Positions 11,771 to 21,934 of a stretch of DNA of 64,000 bases are shown here, one piece after another. How positions within the stretch are numbered: position 1 is the stretch's first letter; each line of letters opens with the position of its first letter. The translations under genes and the position numbers were made by a program. The notes under the pieces are model-generated. The model did not search any database. It was not told the DNA's origin and was given only the letters and a program-made list of their open reading frames with translations. This DNA comes from Pratylenchus scribneri (Eukaryota; Nematoda; Chromadorea; Rhabditida; Pratylenchidae): assembly GCA_030063045.1 (NCBI GenBank), contig JAQSEB010000202.1, positions 248,001 through 312,000 of the forward strand. Reading direction: 5' to 3'.

Positions 11771-12269
11771 TGCTCTGTCCGAGCCTTCCGGTTCTTTAGT
11801 CAAACCCTTTTAATTTAACTCAGTTTTCCAAATATGCTTTACTTCCAAAATAAATTAAAAACTTCAATTGAGTGAAAGAAAGTTTGGCTTCAATTGAGTA
11901 AAAGAAAAGTGGGTCGAAAAAGAGAGGTGAGAGTGGTGATTGGCATTGTAAGGGGGCATCTTAAATAGGCCAAGAAATTGGGAGGAGCGAAGGGGGAATT
12001 GGACAGAAATAAGAATATTCGCCAGAAGGATTGGATGGACATCAAAAGGGGAGATTTGGGGGTTGGGCAATGCCTAGAAGGATTTTACAACATAAAGAGG
12101 AGATTGGATGAATATTCAGAGGGGGAGAAAGGATTGGATGACATTTACGATAGAATGATTGACAGAAATAAAATAGGGCGAATGGAGAAGTTAAAAAAAT
12201 AAATAGGAATAAAGAAATTAAATAAAAGAATTAAATATTAAATTAAATAATTCAAGTAAAGACAGCACA
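11771..12269 (-). repeat. Family B LTR 2 (shared central LTR)
   Basis: It looks identical in sequence and length to the outer LTRs. It lies directly between the two gag units with no target duplication on either side, so it serves as the 5' LTR of the left unit and the 3' LTR of the right unit. Confidence 0.92.
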
Positions 12270-12284
12270 TTTCCCTCTCCTCGT

Positions 12285-13499
12285 TCAAAACTCCCAACGC
12301 CCATTGAGCCAGCGATCCTGCGAAGTGTCCATCGGCGGCCAGCTTTCATGTTGAAAATCCAACGGCTCGAAGCGATCCTGTCGTCGGTCTCTCGGCTGTC
12401 GCTGAATTCCCGAAGATGATGATGCCTCGGCGATTTCAGCCGGATCAGCTACTGGACCAGCAGGGGGTCCCCACCCGCAATTAAAGCATTTTCCACGGGC
12501 GCTATTCATATTTTGCCTCTTTTGTATCGCCATAGCTTCAAATCTTTCATCCAATTCTGCCACTTGGGCGCTTGCATAAGAGGGTCGTTTTAAATGGGCA
12601 AGCAATTCATATTGCTGCGCTATTTCATAAGCTTTGGAATACTCATTCGGTCTTTGCGCCTTAATCTCGTATTGAAGGTCTGGCAACAGCCGATCCATAA
12701 ATTCTTCCAAAAGGCGCTTCCTTATGATATTTTCTTCCTCGCCTGCCAAGGCGGTGCGAACTGCTTCATTTAAGCGATTTGCGAATTCAAAAACCTTTTC
12801 GCTTGGCATTTGTTTGCAACTCGAAAGTTTTTGTCGAGCGATGCTTTTTGTATTGTCATTCTCAAATTTTGATTTGAGATGCGCAATCGCTTCCTCAAGG
12901 CTATTTGGTTCGATTGAATCCAATTCAGCCCTGGCTTGACCCTCAAGGCAAAATTTGAGTCGGCTAATCTTTTGTTGCTCGCTCAATCGCGTTGTGAATA
13001 AAGACAAAATATCCTCAAATTTCTGCGACCAACGGGTAAAAGAAACACTTGGGTTGCCATCAAATGGCTGAATTTGACTCCCAGTGCTCAAAAAGGGGTC
13101 TCCGACCATTATCTCACATATTGATTGCTCGTTTTGCCCAAAACGAAATTCTTCAAGTGCCATAATTTCGCACCCAATCAATTCATGGTGCAGGCCAGCA
13201 TCAATGATGGGCTCAATTTGGAGCTCCAAACTTCCTTCAAGAATGGTTCCACGAACCAAATCTAATTGGCTTTTCACTCCTTCCATATATTCCTCCAATA
13301 AAATTGGGTTGAAGGGTTCACTTTTAATTTCTTTTAATTCCATCTGATCTTCTTCCAAACTGCGGATGGTTTGGCACACAGCTGATTCAAAAGCACGCAA
13401 TTTGGCTAACAATTCCATGCGCTTTTGATTTTTCTCATGGGCGATGTCATAGCCCGAACCAATTGATTTGCTGCTTTCCATTATTACTTCAAATGGCAC
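12285..13499 (-). CDS. Gag protein of family B element, copy 2
   Basis: A 404-residue frame differing from copy 1 by one residue (YEIKAQ in place of YEVKAQ). All features of copy 1 apply: a Gag core, an incomplete zinc knuckle and a stop just before the purine tract. That both copies stay open after duplication means the event is young or the frames are maintained. Confidence 0.9.
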   Translation of the reverse strand: MPFEVIMESSKSIGSGYDIAHEKNQKRMELLAKLRAFESAVCQTIRSLEEDQMELKEIKSEPFNPILLEEYMEGVKSQLDLVRGTILEGSLELQIEPIIDAGLHHELIGCEIMALEEFRFGQNEQSICEIMVGDPFLSTGSQIQPFDGNPSVSFTRWSQKFEDILSLFTTRLSEQQKISRLKFCLEGQARAELDSIEPNSLEEAIAHLKSKFENDNTKSIARQKLSSCKQMPSEKVFEFANRLNEAVRTALAGEEENIIRKRLLEEFMDRLLPDLQYEIKAQRPNEYSKAYEIAQQYELLAHLKRPSYASAQVAELDERFEAMAIQKRQNMNSARGKCFNCGWGPPAGPVADPAEIAEASSSSGIQRQPRDRRQDRFEPLDFQHESWPPMDTSQDRWLNGRWEF

Positions 13500-13705
13500 A
13501 CAGTCGACTAAACACTCAGTTTCTAGCTAGGGCACTTAGTCAATGTGCTCACAATTTATTAATATTTGGAATAAGCACGCAGCTCGGCTACTGGACCACA
13601 GCCAGGCTAGCTCAAATTATTTAATGGGAGGATGATGGCGAGCACCTAGCTGCGAACCACCAATTTGGGGAAAGGGAAAATTGGAAAGGGTTTACTCGGG
13701 TTTGA

Positions 13706-13724
13706 CTCCCGGCTAGTGGCACCA
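13706..13724 (-). other. Primer binding site of family B, unit 2
   Basis: The same TGGTGCCACTAGCCGGGAG tract as at 11746-11764, six bases inside the rightmost LTR in element orientation. It marks 13731-14229 as the 5' LTR of the array. Confidence 0.8.
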
Positions 13725-13730
13725 GAAAAT

Positions 13731-14229
13731 TGCTCTGTCCGAGCCTTCCGGTTCTTTAGTCAAACCCTTTTAATTTAACTCAGTTTTCCAAATATGCTTT
13801 ACTTCCAAAATAAATTAAAAACTTCAATTGAGTGAAAGAAAGTTTGGCTTCAATTGAGTAAAAGAAAAGTGGGTCGAAAAAGAGAGGTGAGAGTGGTGAT
13901 TGGCATTGTAAGGGGGCATCTTAAATAGGCCAAGAAATTGGGAGGAGCGAAGGGGGAATTGGACAGAAATAAGAATATTCGCCAGAAGGATTGGATGGAC
14001 ATCAAAAGGGGAGATTTGGGGGTTGGGCAATGCCTAGAAGGATTTTACAACATAAAGAGGAGATTGGATGAATATTCAGAGGGGGAGAAAGGATTGGATG
14101 ACATTTACGATAGAATGATTGACAGAAATAAAATAGGGCGAATGGAGAAGTTAAAAAAATAAATAGGAATAAAGAAATTAAATAAAAGAATTAAATATTA
14201 AATTAAATAATTCAAGTAAAGACAGCACA
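13731..14229 (-). repeat. Family B LTR 3 (5' LTR in element orientation)
   Basis: It ends GACAGCACA and is followed directly by the target duplication CTAAC. Transcription from this LTR would run leftward, away from the Ly6-like gene that starts 190 bp to the right. Confidence 0.92.
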
Positions 14230-14418
14230 CTAACCATAAATACTTTTTAATGAACAATAATTTTTTTGACGATAAGAATGGCAAATAAAATGTTCAATAA
14301 TAATAAATTTTTTTTGTCAAATTCAATTTGCTCATTCTAAAAATAACCAATTTTTTTATCCCTCCTTTTAGAATAAATATATATTTTTATTCCTTAAATT
14401 ACATCATCTTCTCTCAAA

Positions 14419-16403
14419 ATGTGCGTCTCCGGCAAAATTGGTGCCATTCTCGGCTTTATTCTTGTTGCCTCCTTGATTGGCTACGCCTCTGGTATTTCCA
14501 TATATTCATATAATTTCAATTAAATTTTATTAATCTAAAGCTGCTATCAGTTGTTGGTTTGGCAGCAACATTAACCCCAAAGGATTTTATGCGGTTGAAT
14601 GCGCAGAAGGAGCAATTGGATGCGTCACTCTGGACTGTAAATTTAGAATTATTTTAATCATTGATTTATAAAAATTTTTAGGCGATTATCCGGATTCACG
14701 AAAAGTTATCGCTAAATTATGCAATTCAGTTCCTGTTCATACGGTGGAGGAGTGCAAAGCCCTCGCATATTGTGATAATAATGAGACTGGCCCGGTCATT
14801 AAATATCCTGTTAAGAACTGCGATCTTTGCAAGGGCAATCTTTGCAATGGTGACGGTAAAAATATATAGTTATTAATATTGAAAATATTATTAATTCGAA
14901 AATTCGTTCAAATTATTTAAAAATTTTCCTCCAAAATAAACAATTTATATTGGATTTGAAACTTTATTTATATCAGGACTGTCAGATTTTTTTTGAAAAT
15001 ATATTATACTGGCCATGAAAATAATGATTTAATGGTCAAAATAAAGATTTTCATTTTAGGCTAATAAAAATTGATTAACATTTGTTAATTAGGTTTTTTT
15101 TATCATAAATGAACATCAGGAGGAATAATTCAATCAGGACTAAAATTAAATAAATATTTTTTGAGGACTTTTTTACAATTTTTCGAATCGTAGGCGAAAA
15201 AATTGATAAAAGGGCCAGGAATTAAAAAATTTTATCTAAAAATAGCCATACCCGATAGGGGAAAATTTGAGCAAAAATTGGCCCGATAGGGGAAAATTTG
15301 AGTAAAATTGGCCCGATAGGAGAAAATTTGAACAAAAACTGACCCTAAAAGAGAAAAAAGTACACAAAAACAATAGTCAAAATAAAGTATTAATCTTTAA
15401 AAAAGTGCATTTTATTTTCAAGGTTTCGAACATTCAAAAAAGTACAAATCTTTAAATAATGTACATCTGGCAGCTCTGAATTATATTCATAAATATATGA
15501 CAATAATAATGAAATAGATTAATAAGTATTATACATTGTTTTTTTTTATTTTTGATCCGATCGGAGCGACTGATAGCTCATTAGCCCGGAAAACCGAGTC
15601 GATCTAGGTGAGAATGAAATTCGAAAACCCCCAAGGGCTGAGATACAGTGTAACGAAATTTGAAAAAGTGCTTGGTACCCCTATGAATCGAAATTCAAAA
15701 AATTTTTTGCAAAAATTTTTCACAGTCAAATTACAGCTCATTCGACGCAACTCGATGAGCAGAACACGAATCTGCCATCGGTTTCGCATAAAACACTAAA
15801 ATAAAAAATTTAGGGGCTAGGTTTATGGTTAGGGCTAGGAATTAAAGCTAAGGTTAGGGTTAGGTAGGGGCGGCATGGGATTTAAGGGCTAAGGGCTAGG
15901 GTTAAGGTAGGTCCAGGATGGATCTTAGGGTTAGGATTATGGCTAGGGTAGGGCCAGGATAGGTTTTGAATTACTGTACTTAGCCCTTGGGGTGTTTTCT
16001 AATTTCATTCTCACCTAGATCGACATAGTTTTCCGAGCTCTTCCGAATGAGCTATCAGTCGCCCCAATCGAATCAATAATAATAAACAGCGTAAACGCCC
16101 TAATTTTTATGAAGTAATTTGAAATCTTTAGTTATAATAAATTACTTATTAATATCAAATGGTATAATTTCAACTGCGTAAAAAATAACAAAAATCAAAT
16201 TTCTAATAATATATCTTCATAATTCGTAAATATTTTTATATGTTTAAGCTCCCACTAAAACTCCGGACATCCACGAGCCGGTTACGTTGCCTCCACCTCC
16301 TCCGAATCCATCCAACGGAATGCCAATTTTTGCTCCAAATGGACTGATCATCATTCAGATGATTTTTGTTGCTTTTGGCATGATTGCAATTTTGGCTGCC
16401 TAA
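14419..16403 (+). CDS. Ly6/uPAR-like GPI-anchored surface protein
   Basis: Exons 14419-14491, 14541-14636, 14682-14855 and 16249-16403 join with phase-1 introns into 165 residues. Residues 1-24 (MCVSGKIGAILGFILVASLI) form a signal peptide. A compact cysteine-rich domain of about 80 residues follows and finishes NCDLCKGNLCN, which fits the closing CC...CN pattern of the three-finger LU fold. A Pro-rich linker leads to a hydrophobic C-terminus (LIIIQMIFVAFGMIAILAA) right at the stop, typical of a GPI-attachment signal. It would sit on the outer cell surface; its ligand is unknown. The first two introns are about 50 bp, while the third (1.4 kb) has absorbed repeats, including a large inverted repeat. 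The acceptors TAAAG and TTTAAG are weaker than the usual TTTCAG. Confidence 0.75.
15241..15350. repeat. Short tandem repeat of about 31 bp in the Ly6-like gene intron
   Basis: Three to four imperfect units have a GC-rich core (CCCGATAGGGG) followed by AAAATTTGAGCAAAAA. Layout and period resemble the 31-bp units inside the MITE at 31054-31922, so this may be a remnant of a related element. Confidence 0.7.
15552..16074. mobile_element. Fold-back (long inverted repeat) element in intron
   Basis: Two arms of about 90 bp (left 15552-15645, right 15980-16074) are inverted copies with scattered mismatches; both contain GCGACTGATAGCTCATT and GTGAGAATGAAATT. The spacer is full of TTAGGG-like words. 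No clear target duplication is visible. A fragment of the same arm occurs at about 53450-53515 in the esterase intron, so this is a dispersed family. Confidence 0.75.
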
Positions 16404-18688
16404 ATTGCTGAAGTAAAGAAGAAGAATTCAATAAGGTCTAATAAATAAAATGACTACAACAAAATTGTCCCCATTCGAATCATTCTATTTTCGATATCCA
16501 TGATAAAATTGAAAAAGTAAATTATTCTTCACATAATAATAAATTATAAAAATAACATAATTCATTATCATTATGCATTGTTTAATACTACTAGGTTGGC
16601 AAGATTATTATCAAAAACTTATTGAGTTCAAAATCATTATTGTCGGTCAAAAAATTTTCGGAAAAAGTAATTTTAATCGTTTGAAATCAACTAAAATTCA
16701 ATAGTCAATATTTTCATTTTTCGATATTAATTTTATTATTACATTAATATTAATCACATCCTTCGATTTGCTCAATTAATTATTATTATTAATCGTTAAT
16801 TTTCTTTTGGAGTGGGGATTTTTCCAATTTATTTGTTACTGATGAGTGTTATAATATTGGGGACTGGGGACTTTTGGCTTAAAAGCCCGATTATGGACGA
16901 AGTCCAGTATAATGAGGCTAATAAGCTAGTCCCAGCAGGTTCTTTTCCTTCCTATATTAATATTTGATGGGAATATATGGAGGTACAGCATTTTCGGCCA
17001 AATAAGCTTTATTCAAAGGCGCGATATAATGATAAGTGAAAACATAACGAATACCACGGCCTTGCAGCATAGAGCATTAGAGATTAGACTAATGAAAAAT
17101 GACGGTACTTATCCAGTTTAGGTCCTCTTTTTGGAAAGTGCTTGGTCCCCATATGGTCTTATTAGGGTTTGAGCTTAGGATACATGGAAGATGATTCTTA
17201 CCCCACCTTATCCCTAACCCAGCCCTGATTGCCCTAACCCGACAAACCATAGGGTAGGGGGACCAAGCACTTCCCAAAAAGAGGACCTAAACTGGATAAG
17301 TACCAAAATGACAAACTATTCTTGGAATGAAAAAAGGGTGATAAACAATTCGTGGGAACGTTATTAGAAATCAATAACAATGAGGCCTTTATCAAAATTG
17401 CTACACAAAATAGACAATACAGATTTTAGTCAAAATGGTCCCATAGTGAAAATTTTAGTCAAAAAATTGTACTCCGCCAAAAAACAATGAAATTAGGACA
17501 CTTTCAGTAAAAATTGGGGCCCTCAAAATCAGGAAAATCTGATAAAACAATTTAATTAGAAACTGTCACCATTATCATATCGGATTCGAATTAATTAAAG
17601 CTTTGATATAAATAAAAATTATCTCCAAGAATTCCTAGCGCGATTAAATGAGTCATGACATGAACATGAGTGAACTCATTCTAGTTAGAAAAATATGTGA
17701 AAAATATGCAGACTTATATTTTTTTCGATCTTTTTGTTAGTAGCTTTCTAAAATGGATTCCAGAAAACTGAATAATAGAAATGTCAATCTGATTTTTAAT
17801 AGTTTTATTTCTTTTTGTTTTCAAGAAATAAGAAAAATTCTCATTTCTCTTTGTCATATTTAATTCATTCTGACCAAATTACTGTAATATTTTTTTGTTT
17901 TTGGCATACTTTATTTAATACTTTTCTCGGGAATTTGAATTATTGCTCTAATTTCCCTCCAATAAATGTAGATCTAGTTCAAAGCAGTGCGATTATTTTA
18001 TTAATATCTGAACGAAATATTTTATTGAATTAAATGCATAATCCATAATAAATCAATTCAGGGTGTAAAATTATTTTATTCAAATTTAGACGCCATCAAT
18101 GTTTTATTCAATTCATAGGATTCGTCTTTCTTTGACTCGCATTTTTATAAGTGTTTCTTTTCTTCAACTTTTTTCTCCTCGTTTTTTTTGGCATTATTGT
18201 TAGTCGTGTCTAAAAATTATGATTTATTGGTTGTTGAAATATTAACATTATTTTGGTTGTCTAAATTTTTTGCACATTTTTCTCTGATTATTGAACATCG
18301 ATGCTAGAGGGATTATTCGGTTTTCTTTCGACTGTTTACATATACAAATTTTGTTATTTTTACATTAAAATCATGTTTATTTTTTAAAGATTGATCACAT
18401 CCCTGTTAGTTGTTACTTGTTACTAATATAAGTTTCACTGAAATGTGCAAGTTTAGACATCCTGTTTTATTATCCAAATGACAAATTTTTGTTATCAAAA
18501 ATATTTTATTTACTGAAAATTTTTAGTGCTGAAAAATAATTTTTTTAGAGGGCTATAGAACTTTGTCACAACAAAAGGGGGCTTCCTTTAGATATTTAGG
18601 TTAGGGCTTTTATTAGCTCTCATCAGATCATACTATATAGAAATCATTTGAAACATATGCCTAAATATAGGTCTCAAAAATGTTTTTG
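16404..18688. other. Intergenic region between convergent genes
   Basis: Apart from the MITE at 17104-17304 I see no gene. AATAAA motifs near 16440 suit the end of the Ly6-like transcript. The small frame at 17815-18033 lacks any splice context or composition supporting coding. Around 18590 there is a TTAGGTTAGGGC word of the type found in several nearby repeats. Confidence 0.6.
17096..17312. mobile_element. Short hAT-type MITE (element 17104-17304)
   Basis: A 201-bp element has terminal inverted repeats of about 44 bp starting GGTACTTATCCAGTTTAGG. It is flanked by a perfect 8-bp duplication AAAATGAC (17096-17103 and 17305-17312). The centre has CCCTAACC words. There is no coding capacity. 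The duplication length supports mobilisation by a hAT-class transposase, although the ends lack the usual CAG/TAG start. Confidence 0.88.
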
Positions 18689-20798
18689 TCACGAAAATTC
18701 CATAAATATTATTTTAACAAGCTTCTTTTCAAGACTGTTCTCACTTTTTAAAGGATTTCCTTTCAAATTGGATTCAGCATTCACATCGCCAATGGATTGA
18801 ACGCCTAATGCATTTTGCACAAATCCTTCTAGTATTTCTTTGGCTAAAAGAATTTTAATTTATCAGAAGATATTAATGTAAAGTTATGTAATATGGGTAC
18901 AAAGAAATTGTTTAATAAAACTATTTCATATTTCTTGTATTTTAAATTATTGATATCGGCGGGTGAGAAAGAGGTTCCATATATTTTTATCAACTTTTTC
19001 TAAAAACTTTAAAAAATGATAGCCCCACCCCCTATCTATGGGTCAAAAAAGTTCAAAATTTTCTGTAAAATTATATAAAAATCGACATATCTCAAATAGC
19101 CAAGATATAATCTGCCATTATTTCACAAAAAACTAAAAAAAATATGGTCATTTTTGTTTTACTGGAATGTGTTAGAACCGCGGTGGTATGTATGAAGGAG
19201 AATGGATTCCGAAGGGCATAGCCGAAGTAACGACCCAGACCCAGGCTGCAAAGTGGGACAGCGGCGAGCGTTAGCGAGCTAAGCGAGCCATGAAGAGCGA
19301 AGGTGGGACACCCTATCCAGTCTGAAATGCCCAACGGAGCAGTTCCATTCCTTATTTCCTTTATGCAACTCTGATATTTAATTGAGTTTTATACGAAACT
19401 AAAGACAGATTTATAGTAATTAGCTCGTCGAAAGCGTTGATTGTTGCATAATAAGGCTGTCAGTGAAAATTGTGAAAATTTTTAACCAATATGGGACTTT
19501 TCGAACATTTTTTCTATAAAATTTTTTCATCTTAATTTTGATAAATTTTATACTTTTTATCGATTGTGTTATCACCTTAAACATGTTAAGTACTCTAAAT
19601 TTGGTTCTTATATTCAATAATTTTTCCATAATAATAATAGAGTCCGTTTTATTAATTTTATTTTTTAAATAAAATTCACATAAAATTTATCGGATAAGAT
19701 ATAAGATACTTACTATCATGAAAAAAGAGCTTAGGCAATTTCATCACATTCCCATCGCATTCAAAAATAAGCTGTGAAATCACAATCTGAAATATTGATG
19801 AAATTTAATAAAATAAAAATACTGTCATTTAACCTTAGTATTTTTTGGCAAGCTCGAGACTTGAATATCCACCGCTTCTTTATGCGTGAAGGTTTGACTG
19901 TATTGAATAAAATCGGCACTTGTCAATGAATTTGTGATGCCACTTGTATGTTTGAAAGATTCCTTAAAGAGAATTAATTCTTTTTTTGCTAATAAAATTA
20001 AATGAACCATATCTATTAGGTTGAAATAACGAAAAACAAACAAGAAACATTTTTGTTTGATCTATTTGTATATTTTTGCTAAAGTAACTAAAAGTACACC
20101 CGTACATACTGTACTCAAAACTTTTGTGTTAGTCCAATATTGTTCAGTATTACTTTTAGACATGGATCAAAATATTTTAATTCTATATTATAATATATTT
20201 TATTACATTTTTAATTTAGAAATAAAATTTCAGAATTAAATTTTCAGAAAAAAATTATTTGAATCATTTTTTCTTGCTCTCAAATGAATTACAAGTAAGC
20301 TTTGAAAAGATGCCTAGAGTAGTTAAAAGTCGGTTAATTAACCGGATTTTGGCAAAATCCAGCTTTCGGTTTTTGAAAAAAGTCAATTTTTGGTTTCGGT
20401 TTCTCCTATTTTCGGTTAGTTTGCGCAAAATTTCCCAATTTCGGTTTGAAACCATATCGATTTTCTCAAACTGAAACCGACTTTGAACTACTTAAATAGA
20501 TACCCACCAATCAAATACATAATTAATTAAAAATCATCTTATCGGAAGAAGAAATATTTGATTAAAGTCAGCATTTTTATTTAATTTAGCTTATAAAATA
20601 TAAAATTCAGAATTTAAAACTTAAGTTTAGGATAATATAAAATTGGAACAACCATCATACTGCGCTGGGTTGACACATGACTGAAAGCTCGATTCGAATT
20701 TTGGTCATTTTGGAAGTTGCTACCTCCTCTCGTTTTTTGATCAGAATTTGTTTTCTCTTTGTTTACATTCACACCAGTATTAAAACCAGCATTAGCTT
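18689..20798 (-). CDS. Possible aerolysin-fold family protein, paralogue, 3' part
   Basis: Minus-strand exons 20798-20653, 19962-19834, 19786-19714 and 18843-18689 (TGA) join in frame. The first two exons start at phases 1 and 0 and the third at phase 0, exactly like exons 4, 5 and 6 of the gene at 2106-4917. The penultimate block, ending in ECDGNVMKLPKLFFHD, aligns with DCDGTNVKIPWIKFVL of that gene, and the exon before it ends in a similar short turn. The first visible exon is Asn/Ser/Thr-rich. The extra C-terminal exon (51 codons) has no counterpart in the other copy. Upstream exons would lie beyond the LTR element at 20921-23841 and were not found. The fold assignment is inference; homology to the other gene is the firmer claim. 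Confidence 0.5.
19160..19345. other. Unassigned GC-rich island within an intron
   Basis: About 180 bp of markedly higher G+C, including CGAAGGGCATAGCCGAAG and repeated GCGAG/AGCGAGC words, lies in an intron of the minus-strand gene. The flanks (GGAATG ... CATTCC) are weakly inverted. It may be a repeat fragment or derived from a structural RNA; I could not match it to any RNA I know. Confidence 0.4.
20327..20510. mobile_element. Small inverted-repeat element with TCGGTTT words
   Basis: The ends AGTAGTTAAAAGTCGGTT and the inverted AACCGACTTTGAACTACT are near-matching terminal repeats around about 130 bp rich in CGGTTT/AAACCG. The layout is a smaller, older version of the simple-word MITEs described elsewhere in the window. 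No clear target duplication remains. Confidence 0.55.
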
Positions 20799-20920
20799 CT
20801 GTCCGGAATAAGGTGAATTTAATTCTATTTTATTAGTTTTATACATATAATTAAGATTACGAATATTTATGTCATAGACAAATATATTTTTATTGATAAA
20901 ATAAAATTTTTCTTATATTA

Positions 20921-21345
20921 TGTGAGGCATTACTGCCTTAATCATTTCCCAATTTAGCCTAATCCATAAAATCATCCAAAGTCCAAAGCCATACTCTTCA
21001 TTCTATTCCCATCCATTCTCATCCACTTAATCATCTTCCCCCAAGACATGTTCCCAGCCATTATCCGTCATTCCATTTCCCCTTTCACCTTATTCTCGCC
21101 CCGCCTTATTTGTCCCATATTTAACATTGATGATTTCACCATTTTATCGGAGTTGGAGGATGGAACAATAAACGGATGAATCTCTTCTTCTGGCCAGGGG
21201 AAGGGGAAAAGGGAATGGGGAAAATCAACAACTTCATCGACCGAGAGTCTTTATCCAAGTCCCAATTCCCCCAATCATCCCAGCACCCTTCCACTCCCAA
21301 AATGAGGGGCCTCAGCACTCGCTGAGGGCGCCCGACCCTCGTTTC
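20921..21345 (+). repeat. 5' LTR of family A copy 2
   Basis: Starts TGTGAGGCATTACTGCC and ends GACCCTCGTTTC. AACAATAAACGG in the middle contains an AATAAA signal. A stem of CCTCAGC/GCTGAGG lies close to the 3' end. Confidence 0.93.
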
Positions 21346-21361
21346 TGGTAGCACCGAATGG
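21346..21361 (+). other. Primer binding site of family A
   Basis: TGGTAGCACCGAATGG directly follows the LTR and starts with TGG, complementary to a tRNA ending in CCA. The tRNA species was not identified. Confidence 0.75.
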
Positions 21362-21399
21362 GGTTTTGCTAAAAGCAAAACCGTAAATTCGTTCCATCG

Positions 21400-21920
21400 C
21401 GCCTTTCCTTTCCATTTCGGGCTTTTTCACTGTACATTTTTGCACCTTTTTCTTTTGCCATTTATTTTTGCTCACCCACAAGTCCCTTTCGCGCCCTTTC
21501 ATTGCCTCATTTTCAATATGCGCTTTTTCACCGTGCCCTTTTCAAATTGCGCCCACACATTCGCGCCCTTTTTACATTTCGTCCATACATTTTTGCGCCC
21601 TTTCATTGCGCCTCACACATTTTGCGCCTTATTCACACTGCGCCCACATATTTGCGCCATTTCACATTGTGCCACACACTATAGCGCCTTTTTCTTTGCG
21701 CCTTCAAATTTTTGCGCCCAACACTCGGCTGGCCAGCCCATATTCTTCACATTCATTGGCGCACATTACTTCACTCAGCATGCACACTTTCTTGGCGCAT
21801 TCACTCATTCATTCAGCATGCTTTTACTTTGGCGCATTCTTTCATTTTGCATGCATTTTCATTTGGCGCATTCACTCATTTGCATGACGCAATTCCTCGA
21901 CAGACTGATTCCTTTGGCCG
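21400..21920 (+). repeat. Degenerate GCGCC-word leader of family A
   Basis: Between primer site and gag there are about twenty occurrences of GCGCC or GCGCA spaced by roughly 12-30 bases of TTTCA/CACA-rich sequence. In one frame it is open for 163 codons, ending TAA only one codon before the gag ATG. The translation (His/Phe/Ala/Pro repeats) looks like a by-product of the nucleotide repeat. It may be a packaging or translation-control leader, or the decayed N-terminal half of gag. Confidence 0.6.
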
Positions 21921-21934
21921 AAGCAGCTTAATCC

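Larger units (their letters stand above)
9811..14229 (-). mobile_element. Tandem LTR-gag-LTR-gag-LTR array, non-autonomous family B
   Basis: Three 499-bp LTRs (9811-10309, 11771-12269, 13731-14229) alternate with two 1461-bp internal regions, so the structure repeats with a period of exactly 1960 bp. LTRs have canonical TG...CA ends on the plus strand. A single 5-bp duplication CTAAC flanks the whole array (9806-9810 and 14230-14234); none occurs at the internal junctions. The element is oriented on the minus strand. Each internal region carries only gag. The repeat units look almost identical; one difference I found changes a Val codon to Ile in gag. This is best explained by recombination between LTRs of two copies, or by an assembly duplication. 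Confidence 0.93.

Noticed and set aside
15800..15980. TTAGGG-like words suggesting an internal telomere repeat
   Set aside because: The words are irregular (GGTTAGGGCTAGG and similar), lie in the spacer of a fold-back element, and nematode telomeres are usually TTAGGC. They look like ordinary repeat drift.
17815..18033. 72-codon plus-strand frame
   Set aside because: Phe/Leu/Ile-rich A/T background with no signal peptide cleavage pattern, partner exon or conserved motif.
21440..21931. 163-codon frame upstream of gag as an independent gene
   Set aside because: Composition (His/Phe/Ala/Pro repeats) follows the GCGCC nucleotide repeat, and it is inside an LTR element leader; kept only as a finding on possible translation control.
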